A stretch of 28,626 nt of DNA, from contig UQPQ01000037.1 in NCBI GenBank assembly GCA_900542985.1, positions 1 through 28,626 on the forward strand, given 5' to 3'. Shown one piece after another: positions 6,768 to 14,306 of the stretch. Positions within the stretch are counted from its first letter, which is position 1. Each line of letters opens with the position of its first letter. This stretch comes from an uncultured Bacteroides sp. (GTDB lineage Bacteria > Bacteroidota > Bacteroidia > Bacteroidales > Bacteroidaceae). The notes beneath the pieces are model-generated. The model had not been told where the DNA came from, did no database searches, and saw only the letters and a list, made by a program, of their open reading frames with translations. Made by a program: the position numbers and the translations under genes.

Positions 6768-9700
6768 TTATTGGGCTGGTGTGTTACTTCCTATTCGTTT
6801 TTCCAGTACAGAGTACAGCTGTTCAAACTTCTGTGCATAGTGCAAAGCCGATTTCACTTCTTTACCGTCTTTGGTTTTCAACTCAGAAAGACTCTTGCAC
6901 ACATCATCCAATATATAGAAATTACGCATGCAGTTTTCGCTCGACGAAGCAAAGCGGTCGTCGTCAAGGCTCAGGTACCACATGGCATATTCAGTCGCGT
7001 TGTTAGCCAGTTCATCATAAATCGCTTCAGCCTTTTCCGGATGTCCCAGTTTGGCATAGCAGTCAGCCATTTCCTTCGAACTGCTGTACAGATAGTCGTG
7101 GCGTACGTTGCTGCTTGGTATCATCTTCTCGCAGTAATCCAGCACCTCAAGCGCCTTGTCGTTCTTGCCTTCTTTTATCAGCTGCGAAGCCAATGTCACA
7201 AACAGGCGGCGATGTGTATCACACATGCGCAGTACCGTTTCGTCCAGATAGATACCCGGAGCATCGATACCTCCAAACTTAAACTTATGCATCAGGTTGT
7301 CGTACATCTTTTCAGTATCAATGTGTCTGCCCAGTTTGGCATTGTTGAACGGAGTGATGCGGTAAGCCAAGCCTTCCTGCAGGAAGTTGTTGGTCAGATT
7401 CAGATGATTGTCCGAACCCACCGTAATTGCCATATACATCGGGCGTTCCCAGTTGGTATTGGCAAGCATTTCCAGCATCATCAGCTCTGTTTTTGTCAGC
7501 ATGCGTTTACCCTTCAGTGAGATAGTCATATAGTCTGGAATAGAATCCGGAATCAGCATATTCGAGCGTTTGATAGCCTCCTTGTCCAGTGTCATCACGA
7601 TACTGTCTGTAGGAATCATCTGCAAACCGTCTTTCGGAGCACGTACCCAGTACTTCATGATATTCTTCAGTTCGTACGGATTTTCACCGAATTCCTTCTT
7701 TGCTTCTTCAGGATTCTGCTTGTAGAATCCTTCGATAGCCTTCATGGCTTCCGGACGTACATATACTATTTCATTATGTCCCGATACATAGTCGATACGA
7801 TCCCAGTTGATAGGTACAGACGGAGAATCGTAAGCCGGACGGCGCATCTGGTCGATGTACCAGTCAGTCTGCAGGTAACTCAGGTTGCAGACACGCACAT
7901 CGGTACGGAAACCTTCTGTTTCCTGGTTGTACCAGAGCGGGAATGTATCATTATCTCCGTTGGTGAAGAGAATCGGGTTACCTTCTGCCTGCACAGAGTT
8001 CAGATAATTCTGTCCGAAGTCGCGGCAAGTATATCGTCCGCTTCTGTCGTGGTCGTCCCATGTCTGGCTCACCATCTGTACCGGAACCAGCAGACAGACT
8101 ACACTGGCCAATACCGATGCCGGTGTCTCTTTCATCTTCTTCCACAGATATTCGGAGATGGCTGCCACACCCAGACCAATCCAGATGGCAAAGGCATAGA
8201 ACGAACCCGCATAAGCATAGTCGCGTTCGCGCACCTGTTGCGGCGACTGGTTCAGATAAAGAACGATAGCCAGTCCGGTCATGAAGAACAGGAAGAATAC
8301 AATCCAGAACTGCTGGATACCTCTTTCTCCCTTATACGCCTGCCAGAACAGACCAATCAGTCCCAGAATAAGCGGCAGACAGTAGAACACATTGTGGCCC
8401 TTGTTGTTTTTCAATTCACCGGGCAGCAGACTTTGGTCGCCTACCAGATAATTATCGATAAACGTAATACCGGTAATCCAGTTGCCATGTTCTATCTCGC
8501 CCTGTCCCTGTATATCATTCTGTCGTCCGGCAAAGTTCCACATAAAGTAACGCCAGTACATAAAGTTCAGCTGATAAACAAAGAAGAACTTGATATTCTC
8601 CCACTGGGTAGGAATCTTCAGCATCACCACTTCTCCTGCCTGGTCGTAAGGCACCTGACGGCCTTCTACACCGCCCAGCCAGCTTTCGTAGGCCGCTGCA
8701 TGATCCGAACTCCACATACGTGGGAACAGCATATTCTGTGCATACTTATATTCTGTTTTGTGGCGGACTATTTCGTAGCTGTCTTTTTCGTCGGGACGCT
8801 CTTTCTCTTTACGCTGATAAACCGGAGCTCCTTCTACCACATCGTACATATAACTGCCGTTTTCTTCCTTGATGGCCGGTTTCGAAGCATAAGTCTGACC
8901 GTAGAACAACGGACGTGTACCATACTGCTCGCGTCCCAAGTATTCACCCAGTGTAAAGATATCCTCCGGTGAGTTCTGGTCCATCGGTGTATTGGCAGTA
9001 GAACGGATGACAATCAGTGCATACGAAGAATAACCTACAACCATCATCATCATACACAAGAGTGCAGTATTCAGCGTGCGGGCGCTGACACGGAACTTCT
9101 CGCTCAAATCGGCAAAAAGATACAGTCCGATAAGAACTAATGCAACCACACCAATCAGTATGCTGCTCCATCCATGTCCGTAGAACGGAATACCCAGCAA
9201 GGCGATGGTAGTCAGGAAAGAGATGTTCATCCGCTTGCGGCTTACTGCCACATAGCTTTCGTATACACCCCAGATAATGCTGGCTGCAAGAATAATGATG
9301 TATACAATCAGTCCGGTATTAAACGAGAATCCCAGGCTGTTGACAAAGAACAGTTCGAACCATCCTCCTACCTTCACGATACCCGGTACGATACCGTACA
9401 GCACTGCTACAATCAGTATCATAGAGCCGAAGAGAGCCAGGAGGCTTCCTTTCAGATTGGCATTAGGATTCTTTTTATAGTAATATACCAGTACGATGGC
9501 AGGGATACAAAGCAGGTTGAGTAGATGCACACCGATGGAAAGACCTGTCAGATAGGCAATCAGCACCAGCCAGCGGTCGCTGTGTGCCTCGTGTGCCCGG
9601 TTTTCCCATTTCAGTATCAGCCAGAATACCAGTGCGGTAAACAGGCTGGAGTATGCATACACTTCTCCTTCTACAGCACTGAACCAGAACGTATCGCTCC

Positions 9701-10100
9701 ATGTGTAAGCCAGTGCACCTACCAGACCGGAACCCATGATGGTAATCATCTTTCCGGTTGTCATTTCCTCGTCTTTGGGGCAAATCAGTTTCTTGGCCAG
9801 ATGCGTGATGCTCCAGAAGAGGAAAAGAATACAGGCGGCACTCATCAGTGCACTCATGATGTTCACCATCATAGCCACTTGCGACGGGTCGCTTGCAAAC
9901 TGGCTGAACAGGTTGGCTGTCAGCATAAAGAAAGGAGCACCGGGCGGGTGTCCTACTTCCAGTTTATATCCACTTGTGATAAATTCGGGACAGTCCCAAA
10001 AGCTGGCAGTCGGCTCAATGGTCATGCAGTAGGTAAATGCTGCAATGGCAAAGGCAAGCCATCCCACCAGATTGTTGATTTTGTTGTACTGCTGTTTCAT
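6768..10100 (-). CDS. DUF2723 multi-pass membrane protein (putative GT-C type glycosyltransferase)
   Basis: This 1110-residue protein has a Bacteroidota DUF2723 domain at its N-terminus. An early motif (EPTASFWDCPEF, then KLEVGHPPGAPFF) carries acidic residues in the first loop, as in GT-C fold glycosyltransferases that use lipid-linked sugars. At least ten hydrophobic segments span about residues 10-370 and 570-700. The last 400 residues are soluble, with helical repeats resembling TPRs near 960-1060. Members have been proposed to add sugars to exported proteins, but I cannot show activity here. The deacetylase follows in the same operon. A TATCTTTG -7 box is 38-46 bases upstream of the ATG. 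Confidence 0.88.
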   Translation of the reverse strand: MKQQYNKINNLVGWLAFAIAAFTYCMTIEPTASFWDCPEFITSGYKLEVGHPPGAPFFMLTANLFSQFASDPSQVAMMVNIMSALMSAACILFLFWSITHLAKKLICPKDEEMTTGKMITIMGSGLVGALAYTWSDTFWFSAVEGEVYAYSSLFTALVFWLILKWENRAHEAHSDRWLVLIAYLTGLSIGVHLLNLLCIPAIVLVYYYKKNPNANLKGSLLALFGSMILIVAVLYGIVPGIVKVGGWFELFFVNSLGFSFNTGLIVYIIILAASIIWGVYESYVAVSRKRMNISFLTTIALLGIPFYGHGWSSILIGVVALVLIGLYLFADLSEKFRVSARTLNTALLCMMMMVVGYSSYALIVIRSTANTPMDQNSPEDIFTLGEYLGREQYGTRPLFYGQTYASKPAIKEENGSYMYDVVEGAPVYQRKEKERPDEKDSYEIVRHKTEYKYAQNMLFPRMWSSDHAAAYESWLGGVEGRQVPYDQAGEVVMLKIPTQWENIKFFFVYQLNFMYWRYFMWNFAGRQNDIQGQGEIEHGNWITGITFIDNYLVGDQSLLPGELKNNKGHNVFYCLPLILGLIGLFWQAYKGERGIQQFWIVFFLFFMTGLAIVLYLNQSPQQVRERDYAYAGSFYAFAIWIGLGVAAISEYLWKKMKETPASVLASVVCLLVPVQMVSQTWDDHDRSGRYTCRDFGQNYLNSVQAEGNPILFTNGDNDTFPLWYNQETEGFRTDVRVCNLSYLQTDWYIDQMRRPAYDSPSVPINWDRIDYVSGHNEIVYVRPEAMKAIEGFYKQNPEEAKKEFGENPYELKNIMKYWVRAPKDGLQMIPTDSIVMTLDKEAIKRSNMLIPDSIPDYMTISLKGKRMLTKTELMMLEMLANTNWERPMYMAITVGSDNHLNLTNNFLQEGLAYRITPFNNAKLGRHIDTEKMYDNLMHKFKFGGIDAPGIYLDETVLRMCDTHRRLFVTLASQLIKEGKNDKALEVLDYCEKMIPSSNVRHDYLYSSSKEMADCYAKLGHPEKAEAIYDELANNATEYAMWYLSLDDDRFASSSENCMRNFYILDDVCKSLSELKTKDGKEVKSALHYAQKFEQLYSVLEKRIGSNTPAQ

Positions 10101-10138
10101 GTAAACTATTTTGTATGCTTGTTTGTATTCAATAGTCG

Positions 10139-10146
10139 CAAAGATA
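10139..10146 (-). promoter_or_regulatory. Bacteroidota -7 box for the DUF2723 gene
   Basis: The minus strand reads TATCTTTG here, a full match to TAnnTTTG, 38 bases before the ATG. No clear TTTG -33 box is seen at 19-21 bases further upstream. Confidence 0.5.
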
Positions 10147-10267
10147 CGAAATAGTTGTCATACAGCATTTATTTTGTTTTCTGAATCAGCGGTGATACGT
10201 TTTTTTAACGGATGAAGGAAAATACAACAACGATTTATTGCTTTGTGTGGCTTTATAAATACAATTA

Positions 10268-11113
10268 TTAGTTTGTAAACTCATTCACATCCAGCAGACA
10301 GATGTTCAGTTCGTCCCTGTGTACGATTACGGATTTATTCATCCATCGGTCGATTTGTTGCTCTTCGTCTATGTATCTCACTTTGAATGTGGCTTCATTG
10401 GCATAATCTATGCACATCGCTGTAGGATATGGAATTCTGTTTAGTAGGGTAAAAGGAAGGATGCACTCTTGTTCCTCTGGGGTAAGGAAGAACTGTTTGT
10501 CCATCTCGTTCATGTGTATTTCAAATCTGCCTCGTGAAAGGTTATAGGCAAAGAAGCGGATGTGGCCATTGTATTTGTAGCAGACAAATGTATGTTCTGT
10601 GGCAGTATTGAAAGCTCTATCCATGTCTACATAAATGTCGTATGGATAACTTTTTTGTGGTTGAATATCTTCCTGGAATCCGTTACGCGCAATGGTGGTA
10701 TCACAGTAGATAAAGGTGTTACTGAGTGGGCAGTTTTGTAGTTTACCGTCATCATATATTGTAAACAAGTCTCCATAGTTTCCTTGTTTGTCTTGTGTAC
10801 ATAGTGTTTTTCCATTAGGTACTACTGTCAGCCTAAACCAATATTGCTGATTTGCATCCCGCTGTACCACCGCCTTACTCAAGTCGTCAAATAATCCATA
10901 GGCGTATGTATGAAGACTGCCCAGCCTTACAGATATCCCGTAGAGTGTGTTTCTGTCTGTCAGTACTTCTTCTCCATAATCATTTATCAACTCTCCGCTG
11001 ATATCGGTAAATGAGGTTTCTACGAGGTTTGGCTCATTACACGGGTTGTCATCGTCTTTGCACGCCCATAGCATGAAAGGTACGAATAATAAAATAAGTG
11101 CTTTCAGTTTCAT
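10268..11113 (-). CDS. Surface-type lipoprotein of a local paralogous family
   Basis: The 281-residue protein has a lipoprotein signal (MKLKALILLFVPFMLWAC, lipid Cys at 18). The following KDDD matches the Bacteroidota lipoprotein surface-export signal, so it is probably displayed on the cell surface. The mature part holds several cysteines and no recognised domain. It is a paralogue of the protein at 13396-14226: the first 20 residues and the upstream DNA are almost identical, while the rest is strongly diverged. Shared traces include a YAYGLF segment around residue 70 and NCPLSNTFIY against CCPLKNQFIY further on. Function unknown. No enzymatic motif is visible; a fimbrial or adhesin accessory role is possible but unproven. 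Confidence 0.8.
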   Translation of the reverse strand: MKLKALILLFVPFMLWACKDDDNPCNEPNLVETSFTDISGELINDYGEEVLTDRNTLYGISVRLGSLHTYAYGLFDDLSKAVVQRDANQQYWFRLTVVPNGKTLCTQDKQGNYGDLFTIYDDGKLQNCPLSNTFIYCDTTIARNGFQEDIQPQKSYPYDIYVDMDRAFNTATEHTFVCYKYNGHIRFFAYNLSRGRFEIHMNEMDKQFFLTPEEQECILPFTLLNRIPYPTAMCIDYANEATFKVRYIDEEQQIDRWMNKSVIVHRDELNICLLDVNEFTN

Positions 11114-11193
11114 AGCTTTATAGTTTTTGATTTGATTGCAAGGTAGATAAAGGTTTTGAAATAGAAAAATCGGATGCTTGGTTTAACACGAAA
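11052..11193 (-). repeat. 142-bp module, copy A: signal-peptide start and promoter region of the lipoprotein family
   Basis: Aligns without gaps to 14165-14306 with about 11 mismatches by hand count. It covers the first 20 codons, the leader and the promoter region of the gene at 10268-11113. On the minus strand it contains TACCTTGCA, a near-match to the -7 box. Outside the module the flanking DNA shows no similarity. Confidence 0.85.
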
Positions 11194-11462
11194 ATAATTG
11201 TTTTATATCTGCTTAAGAGGGAATATCGGTTTGTCAAAATGTCGTTGAAAAGACGAGAATACTTTCATAAAAACGGATTTCTTTCTTTGAAACGGACTGA
11301 CATATTGTTGATGTAAACTACTCACGCCTTGAGGCATGAGCTTCGGATACGATTGCCCAGTATTCAATAAAGAGTTTTACAGATATTTAGTCAATCCAAA
11401 TGATATAGGTGAATGCATAGATAATTTAAGGTCAAAAGCTCTTAATATAAGAGATTGGGACT
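11194..11462. other. AT-rich spacer with a short plus-strand ORF
   Basis: Apart from the 42-codon ORF at 11336-11464 I see only AT-rich sequence. An imperfect hairpin at about 11321-11340 (CTCACGCCT with AGGCATGAG) overlaps the ATG of that ORF. Confidence 0.4.
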
Positions 11463-11464
11463 AA
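11336..11464 (+). CDS. 42-codon ORF, possibly the 3' remnant of a larger gene
   Basis: ATG at 11336 opens a 42-codon frame ending in TAA at 11462-11464. The product (MSFGYDCPVFNKEFYRYLVN at its start, RDWD at its end) has a composition like a real soluble protein rather than chance AT-rich translation. An in-frame TGA at 11330-11332 prevents upstream extension. The ATG sits inside a small hairpin. I do not recognise the family. It could be a small protein or the tail of a gene truncated by rearrangement, which would suit the disturbed surroundings. Its end abuts the terminator of the toxin gene. Confidence 0.3.
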   Translation: MSFGYDCPVFNKEFYRYLVNPNDIGECIDNLRSKALNIRDWD

Positions 11465-11496
11465 AAAAAACTCTAATTACATACTGTAACTTAGAG
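11463..11496 (-). terminator. Terminator of the toxin-antitoxin operon
   Basis: On the minus strand a ten-pair stem with one bulge (11471-11480 with 11486-11496) and a five-base loop is followed by eight T (A-run at 11463-11470). The stem overlaps the toxin stop codon at 11491-11493. Confidence 0.75.
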
Positions 11497-11799
11497 CCTT
11501 TTATCGTTTCTTTTCAGATTCTTTTCCATCTTCTTGTCGTATGCCTGACCTCTGGGTACCAGATAGAGAAACATTACGCAGTCATCCACTATCTGTACAT
11601 GATAGCTGAAGAAGGCACGGTAACTGCCTATCCTCAGACGGTAGATAAACTCAAAATCCACCAGCTTCTTGCAGTCCGTCAGTTCTTCAATGCTCCCGGA
11701 ATTGATAACTTCCTGTACCGAATTACGCACTGAATCCAGCATCTTCCCTGAGAGCTTGCGGACTGCCTTTTCAAACTCCTTTGAAAATTCAACCCTCAT
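11491..11799 (-). CDS. Type II toxin, RelE/ParE superfamily
   Basis: The 102-residue basic protein has the RelE/ParE layout: an N-terminal strand (MRVEFSKEFEKAVRKL), two helices, then the YRLRIGSYRAFFSYH strand pair and a hydrophobic strand FLYLVPRGQAYDKK. Members are either ribosome-dependent mRNA endonucleases or gyrase poisons; the sequence alone does not decide which. The gene overlaps the antitoxin by four bases (ATGA), so translation is coupled. The C-terminus is rich in Lys and Arg, as usual in this family. The operon ends at the terminator over its stop codon. Confidence 0.85.
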   Translation of the reverse strand: MRVEFSKEFEKAVRKLSGKMLDSVRNSVQEVINSGSIEELTDCKKLVDFEFIYRLRIGSYRAFFSYHVQIVDDCVMFLYLVPRGQAYDKKMEKNLKRNDKRL

Positions 11800-12053
11800 T
11801 TCTCAACCACTCCCAGCCAGTCCATAAATTCCTTGCGCTCGTTCTCCTCCAGCTTCACCTTTCCTTCCGGATATTTTTCGGACATATAGCGGTATGCTTC
11901 GCTGTCGTCGTATTCTTCCGCTGTCTTGTCGAGCAAACTTTCGATCAGCTTCTTCAGGTTTGTGCCCTGGCGTGCTGCCATGACCGAAAGAGCCTTGAAA
12001 GTGTCCTCCTTCAGGTCGATTATCTTTTTCTTGTATGTTACTGTAGCTTCCAT
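11796..12053 (-). CDS. Antitoxin, probable ribbon-helix-helix type
   Basis: The 85-residue acidic protein lies directly upstream of the RelE/ParE-like toxin and overlaps it by four bases. The N-terminal VTYKKKIIDLKEDTFKALSV, then ARQGTNLKKLIESLL, has the strand-helix-helix pattern of RHH DNA-binding antitoxins. The acidic C-terminal half (EEYDDSEAYRYMSEKYPEG) would wrap the toxin. Antitoxins of this kind usually repress their own promoter; an inverted repeat over the -33 region (12093-12107) is a candidate operator. Confidence 0.8.
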   Translation of the reverse strand: MEATVTYKKKIIDLKEDTFKALSVMAARQGTNLKKLIESLLDKTAEEYDDSEAYRYMSEKYPEGKVKLEENERKEFMDWLGVVEK

Positions 12054-12069
12054 AATTCCGTCTTTTCTG

Positions 12070-12107
12070 CAAATATATAATATATATATAATATATACAA
12101 TGTATAT
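12070..12107 (-). promoter_or_regulatory. Promoter and candidate operator of the toxin-antitoxin operon
   Basis: On the minus strand TATATTTG at 12070-12077 is a full -7 match, with TTG at 12098-12100 as -33 and a 20-base spacer. An inverted repeat ATATAC-AAT-GTATAT (12093-12107) covers the -33 box, a plausible place for antitoxin binding. The whole spacer is alternating TA sequence. Confidence 0.55.
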
Positions 12108-12116
12108 TGAACTTTC

Positions 12117-12242
12117 TTAAACACGTATCCCGTTTTTCAGCATTTCCTCGCGCACAAGCTCTGTTTCGACTGCAGACAGATCGGCCAATGCAACTTTCAT
12201 GTGGTTTTCTTTCTGATATGCCTTGACATCATTGATTATCAT
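12117..12242 (-). CDS. 41-residue ORF upstream of the antitoxin (unrecognised, possible fragment)
   Basis: ATG at 12242 to TAA at 12117-12119 gives 41 residues: MIINDVKAYQKENHMKVALA, then an acidic helical stretch ending LKNGIRV. It looks like a plausible protein tail, mostly one amphipathic helix, with no recognised domain. It ends 63 bases before the antitoxin start, with the toxin-antitoxin promoter lying between. It may be a fragment left at a rearrangement joint, because the plus-strand frame immediately to its right (12243-12329) looks coding in the opposite direction. Confidence 0.25.
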   Translation of the reverse strand: MIINDVKAYQKENHMKVALADLSAVETELVREEMLKNGIRV

Positions 12243-12329
12243 TTGAAAGTTAATGGGAAATTGTACGAGATACACAGTTTTGAAGATCTTGAAGAAATTA
12301 TAAAGTTAAGGGAAGATGAAAACGAGTAA
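12243..12329 (+). pseudogene. Gene 3' fragment (28 codons) before the frameshifted gene
   Basis: The plus frame ending in TAA at 12327-12329 reads KVNGKLYEIHSFEDLEEIIK and then an acidic tail, which has the look of a real C-terminus. Upstream in the same frame the translation turns into unlikely sequence opposite the 41-residue minus-strand ORF. Only a TTG at 12243 could serve as a start, so the 5' part of this gene is probably lost. Its end overlaps by 14 bases the ATG of the next gene (12316). Family unknown. Confidence 0.35.
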
Positions 12330-12707
12330 CTATATCAATGAGATAATCTGGAGAATATTCCATTCTGCCTTGGTCAAGTGGTCGAGGATGAAGAGAACCA
12401 GGATATATATTATATGGGTGAATGTGTTCTACACGATTACGTTCATGTGGGCCATTATATGCGTTCGGCAATTATCCTGTTCCGGAAAATCAAGAACCGT
12501 ACTGCAGACTGGGTAAACTTGCATACCCTTTGGACGCTCCGGAACTGCATCCGGGAGAAATACAACCACGGTATAGGTGTGGATAGTCTGATCTATGGTA
12601 AGGACTTTGATGGGGAGAACCTAGAAACATTTACTCCTTTGACGAAGAAAAGCTTTGACCTCATAATCAAGCGAATTAAAGAAATTGACGAATACGCAAC
12701 TATATAA
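12316..12707 (+). pseudogene. Frameshifted hypothetical gene (about 130 codons)
   Basis: ATG at 12316 starts MKTSNYINE, but that frame then becomes improbable (Trp, Arg and Ile rich). The neighbouring frame from about 12342 onward reads convincingly (NLENIPFCLGQVVEDEENQD, then YYMGECVLHDYVHVGHYMRS) to TAA at 12705-12707. A single-base indel near 12340-12345 would join them into about 130 residues. The only start in the second frame is GTG at 12378, in the middle of conserved-looking sequence, which argues for a break, not a short gene. The family is not recognised. A sequencing error or a programmed shift cannot be excluded. Confidence 0.4.
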
Positions 12708-12735
12708 GATTCATCTAATCAAAAAAAACAAAGAT

Positions 12736-12858
12736 ATGAAAGCAGGTGATTTCTTGTGTCAAGTGCCGATTCTTCGAGGTGATGCGGTACATGTGGTTGT
12801 AGTCCATTGCCAACGTGTAGCTTTTGTAGAATTTATAGAAAATCTGTGTATTCTTTGA
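12736..12858 (+). CDS. 40-residue ORF with a good A-rich leader (unrecognised)
   Basis: ATG at 12736 to TGA at 12856-12858 encodes 40 residues (MKAGDFLCQVPILRGDAVHV, then a hydrophobic and aromatic tail). It begins 28 bases after the stop of the frameshifted gene and is preceded by AAAAAAAACAAAGAT, the A-rich ribosome-binding context usual in Bacteroidota. The alternation of hydrophobic strands suggests a folded beta-rich fragment. I do not recognise it. It may be a small gene cotranscribed with its upstream neighbour or a truncated one. Confidence 0.35.
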   Translation: MKAGDFLCQVPILRGDAVHVVVVHCQRVAFVEFIENLCIL

Positions 12859-12886
12859 GTGGAAAAAAATGTTTTAAATCTTTTAT

Positions 12887-13333
12887 TCATAGCTTTTTAT
12901 TATAAAGTTTTTGTATTTTTATTGTATTAAAGATGTTATCATATTTCTTTTTATCTTTTTTATTTACATCAAAATAGTATAATCGAACATTATCATAAAT
13001 ATATTTTTTCCAAAATTTGCCATGTTCTTCGCCATAGTATATTGAGTATATTTTTTTATGTACTGAATCTTGGGGGATATAAGTATCTATATCAAATTGC
13101 ATCAATGATCCTTCGAAAAAGAATATCACCCCGTCATTGAAAACATATTTATATATTACACCTTCCTCATAATTAACTATTTCAAAATGAATAGGCTCAG
13201 GCATGTCAACTATAATTTTTACAGAAAGCAAGTCAAAGCACTCTCTCCTTATGGAGGGATTCGCTTTGTAATTTAACGTCGAACACGACACTAATAATAT
13301 CATAATCAATATACTAATTATTCCTTTCATCAT
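12887..13333 (-). CDS. Small lipoprotein of unknown function
   Basis: This 148-residue protein has a short lipoprotein signal (lipobox LVSC, Cys at 17 counting from the first of two Met codons). No acidic export signal follows (CSTLN), so it is probably held at the periplasmic face. The mature part is rich in Tyr, Phe, Ile, Lys and Asp and ends in a very basic tail. Codon use and base composition are much more AT-rich than the housekeeping genes on either side, which suggests foreign origin. No domain is recognised. It lies just downstream of the lipoprotein at 13396-14226 on the same strand, with a 62-base gap and no clear terminator between them, so cotranscription is possible. Confidence 0.65.
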   Translation of the reverse strand: MMKGIISILIMILLVSCSTLNYKANPSIRRECFDLLSVKIIVDMPEPIHFEIVNYEEGVIYKYVFNDGVIFFFEGSLMQFDIDTYIPQDSVHKKIYSIYYGEEHGKFWKKYIYDNVRLYYFDVNKKDKKKYDNIFNTIKIQKLYNKKL

Positions 13334-13395
13334 AATTTTTTAAGGCCTGTTGTTCTCTTTTCATTTACATAATATTTAGTATTAAGGGTTTGATT

Positions 13396-14226
13396 TTAAT
13401 TGTAATCTAATTCAGCTCTATCAATGATTATATCGGTGATGTTTTTTCCTCTTTCAATATTGGTAATAAAAGATTTGAGCACTTCTTCTCGATTTACTGC
13501 AGGTGTTACTTTGCATTCAATATCCATACTGTAGTTCTCCGGAAGCCATATTTCCTCTTTTGGCCATGTAAAGGAATATGCTCTGATGTTTACTTTTGTT
13601 TCTAAGGTTACACAATATTCATTTTCGAGTTCTAACAGAAATGGTGTTTCGTAAGGGCTGCTGTTTATGATTTGGTATCTGATTGTTCCGAACATTCTTT
13701 TCAAGTCCATCACTAAGGTGGTTTGGTCAGCAGTTGCTTTATATTCGGTGATGTGTCCAGTATAGATGGAATCAGAATACGCTTGGACGGGGTGTATGCA
13801 TTCGTCGAAACTATATTCGCTGGTGTAAATGAACTGGTTTTTCAATGGGCAGCAATCAAACTCCCCTTTGTGGTAGAGATGAAAGCTATTTCCATAATAT
13901 TTGTAAGTAATATCAGGGTTGTAATATGGTCGTTCTTGTCTATTAGGAACGATGTTTGTGATAATGGTATAGGTTTGTTCAGGGAGTAATTTGATTTTCG
14001 CTTTATCTAATTGGCTGAATAAGCCATATGCATAAGGTGTTCCGTCTGCTTGCAGGATCTGTATACCGCATAAATCTTTGTTTTGATTCCATTGGGCATA
14101 ATCTTCTGCCCACTCTCCAGCCAGTTGGAAAGTCGCTTCCACGTATTCATTGTATGGGCATTCCTCGTCTTTGCATGCCCCTAGCATGAAAGGTACGAAT
14201 AATAATATAAGTGCTTTCAGTTTCAT
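13396..14226 (-). CDS. Surface-type lipoprotein, paralogue of the 10268-11113 gene
   Basis: The 276-residue protein has a signal peptide identical to its paralogue except for one residue (MKLKALILLFVPFMLGAC, Cys 18). The KDEE after the cysteine is a surface-export signal. The mature part is unlike any domain I know and only distantly like the paralogue: shared spots are TPYAYGLF (about residue 66) and CCPLKNQFIY. It retains six further cysteines. The promoter region lies in the 142-bp module shared with the paralogue. Immediately upstream is the decayed end of another family member, so this gene belonged to a tandem array. Confidence 0.8.
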   Translation of the reverse strand: MKLKALILLFVPFMLGACKDEECPYNEYVEATFQLAGEWAEDYAQWNQNKDLCGIQILQADGTPYAYGLFSQLDKAKIKLLPEQTYTIITNIVPNRQERPYYNPDITYKYYGNSFHLYHKGEFDCCPLKNQFIYTSEYSFDECIHPVQAYSDSIYTGHITEYKATADQTTLVMDLKRMFGTIRYQIINSSPYETPFLLELENEYCVTLETKVNIRAYSFTWPKEEIWLPENYSMDIECKVTPAVNREEVLKSFITNIERGKNITDIIIDRAELDYN

Positions 14227-14306
14227 AGATTTGTGGTTTTTAATCTAATTGCAAGGTAGATAAAGGTTTTGAGATAGAAAAATCGGATGCTTGGTTTAAC
14301 GCGAAA
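14165..14306 (-). repeat. 142-bp module, copy B: signal-peptide start and promoter region of the lipoprotein family
   Basis: Gap-free match to 11052-11193. It spans the first 20 codons of the gene at 13396-14226, a 69-base spacer, and the TAA (14296-14298) plus last codons of the decayed upstream copy. The module therefore reaches from the end of one family member to the start of the next. Confidence 0.85.

Noticed and set aside
7776..8972. 398-codon plus-strand open frame
   Set aside because: Antisense to the intact DUF2723 gene; its composition (His, Gln, Val rich) is typical of a shadow frame.
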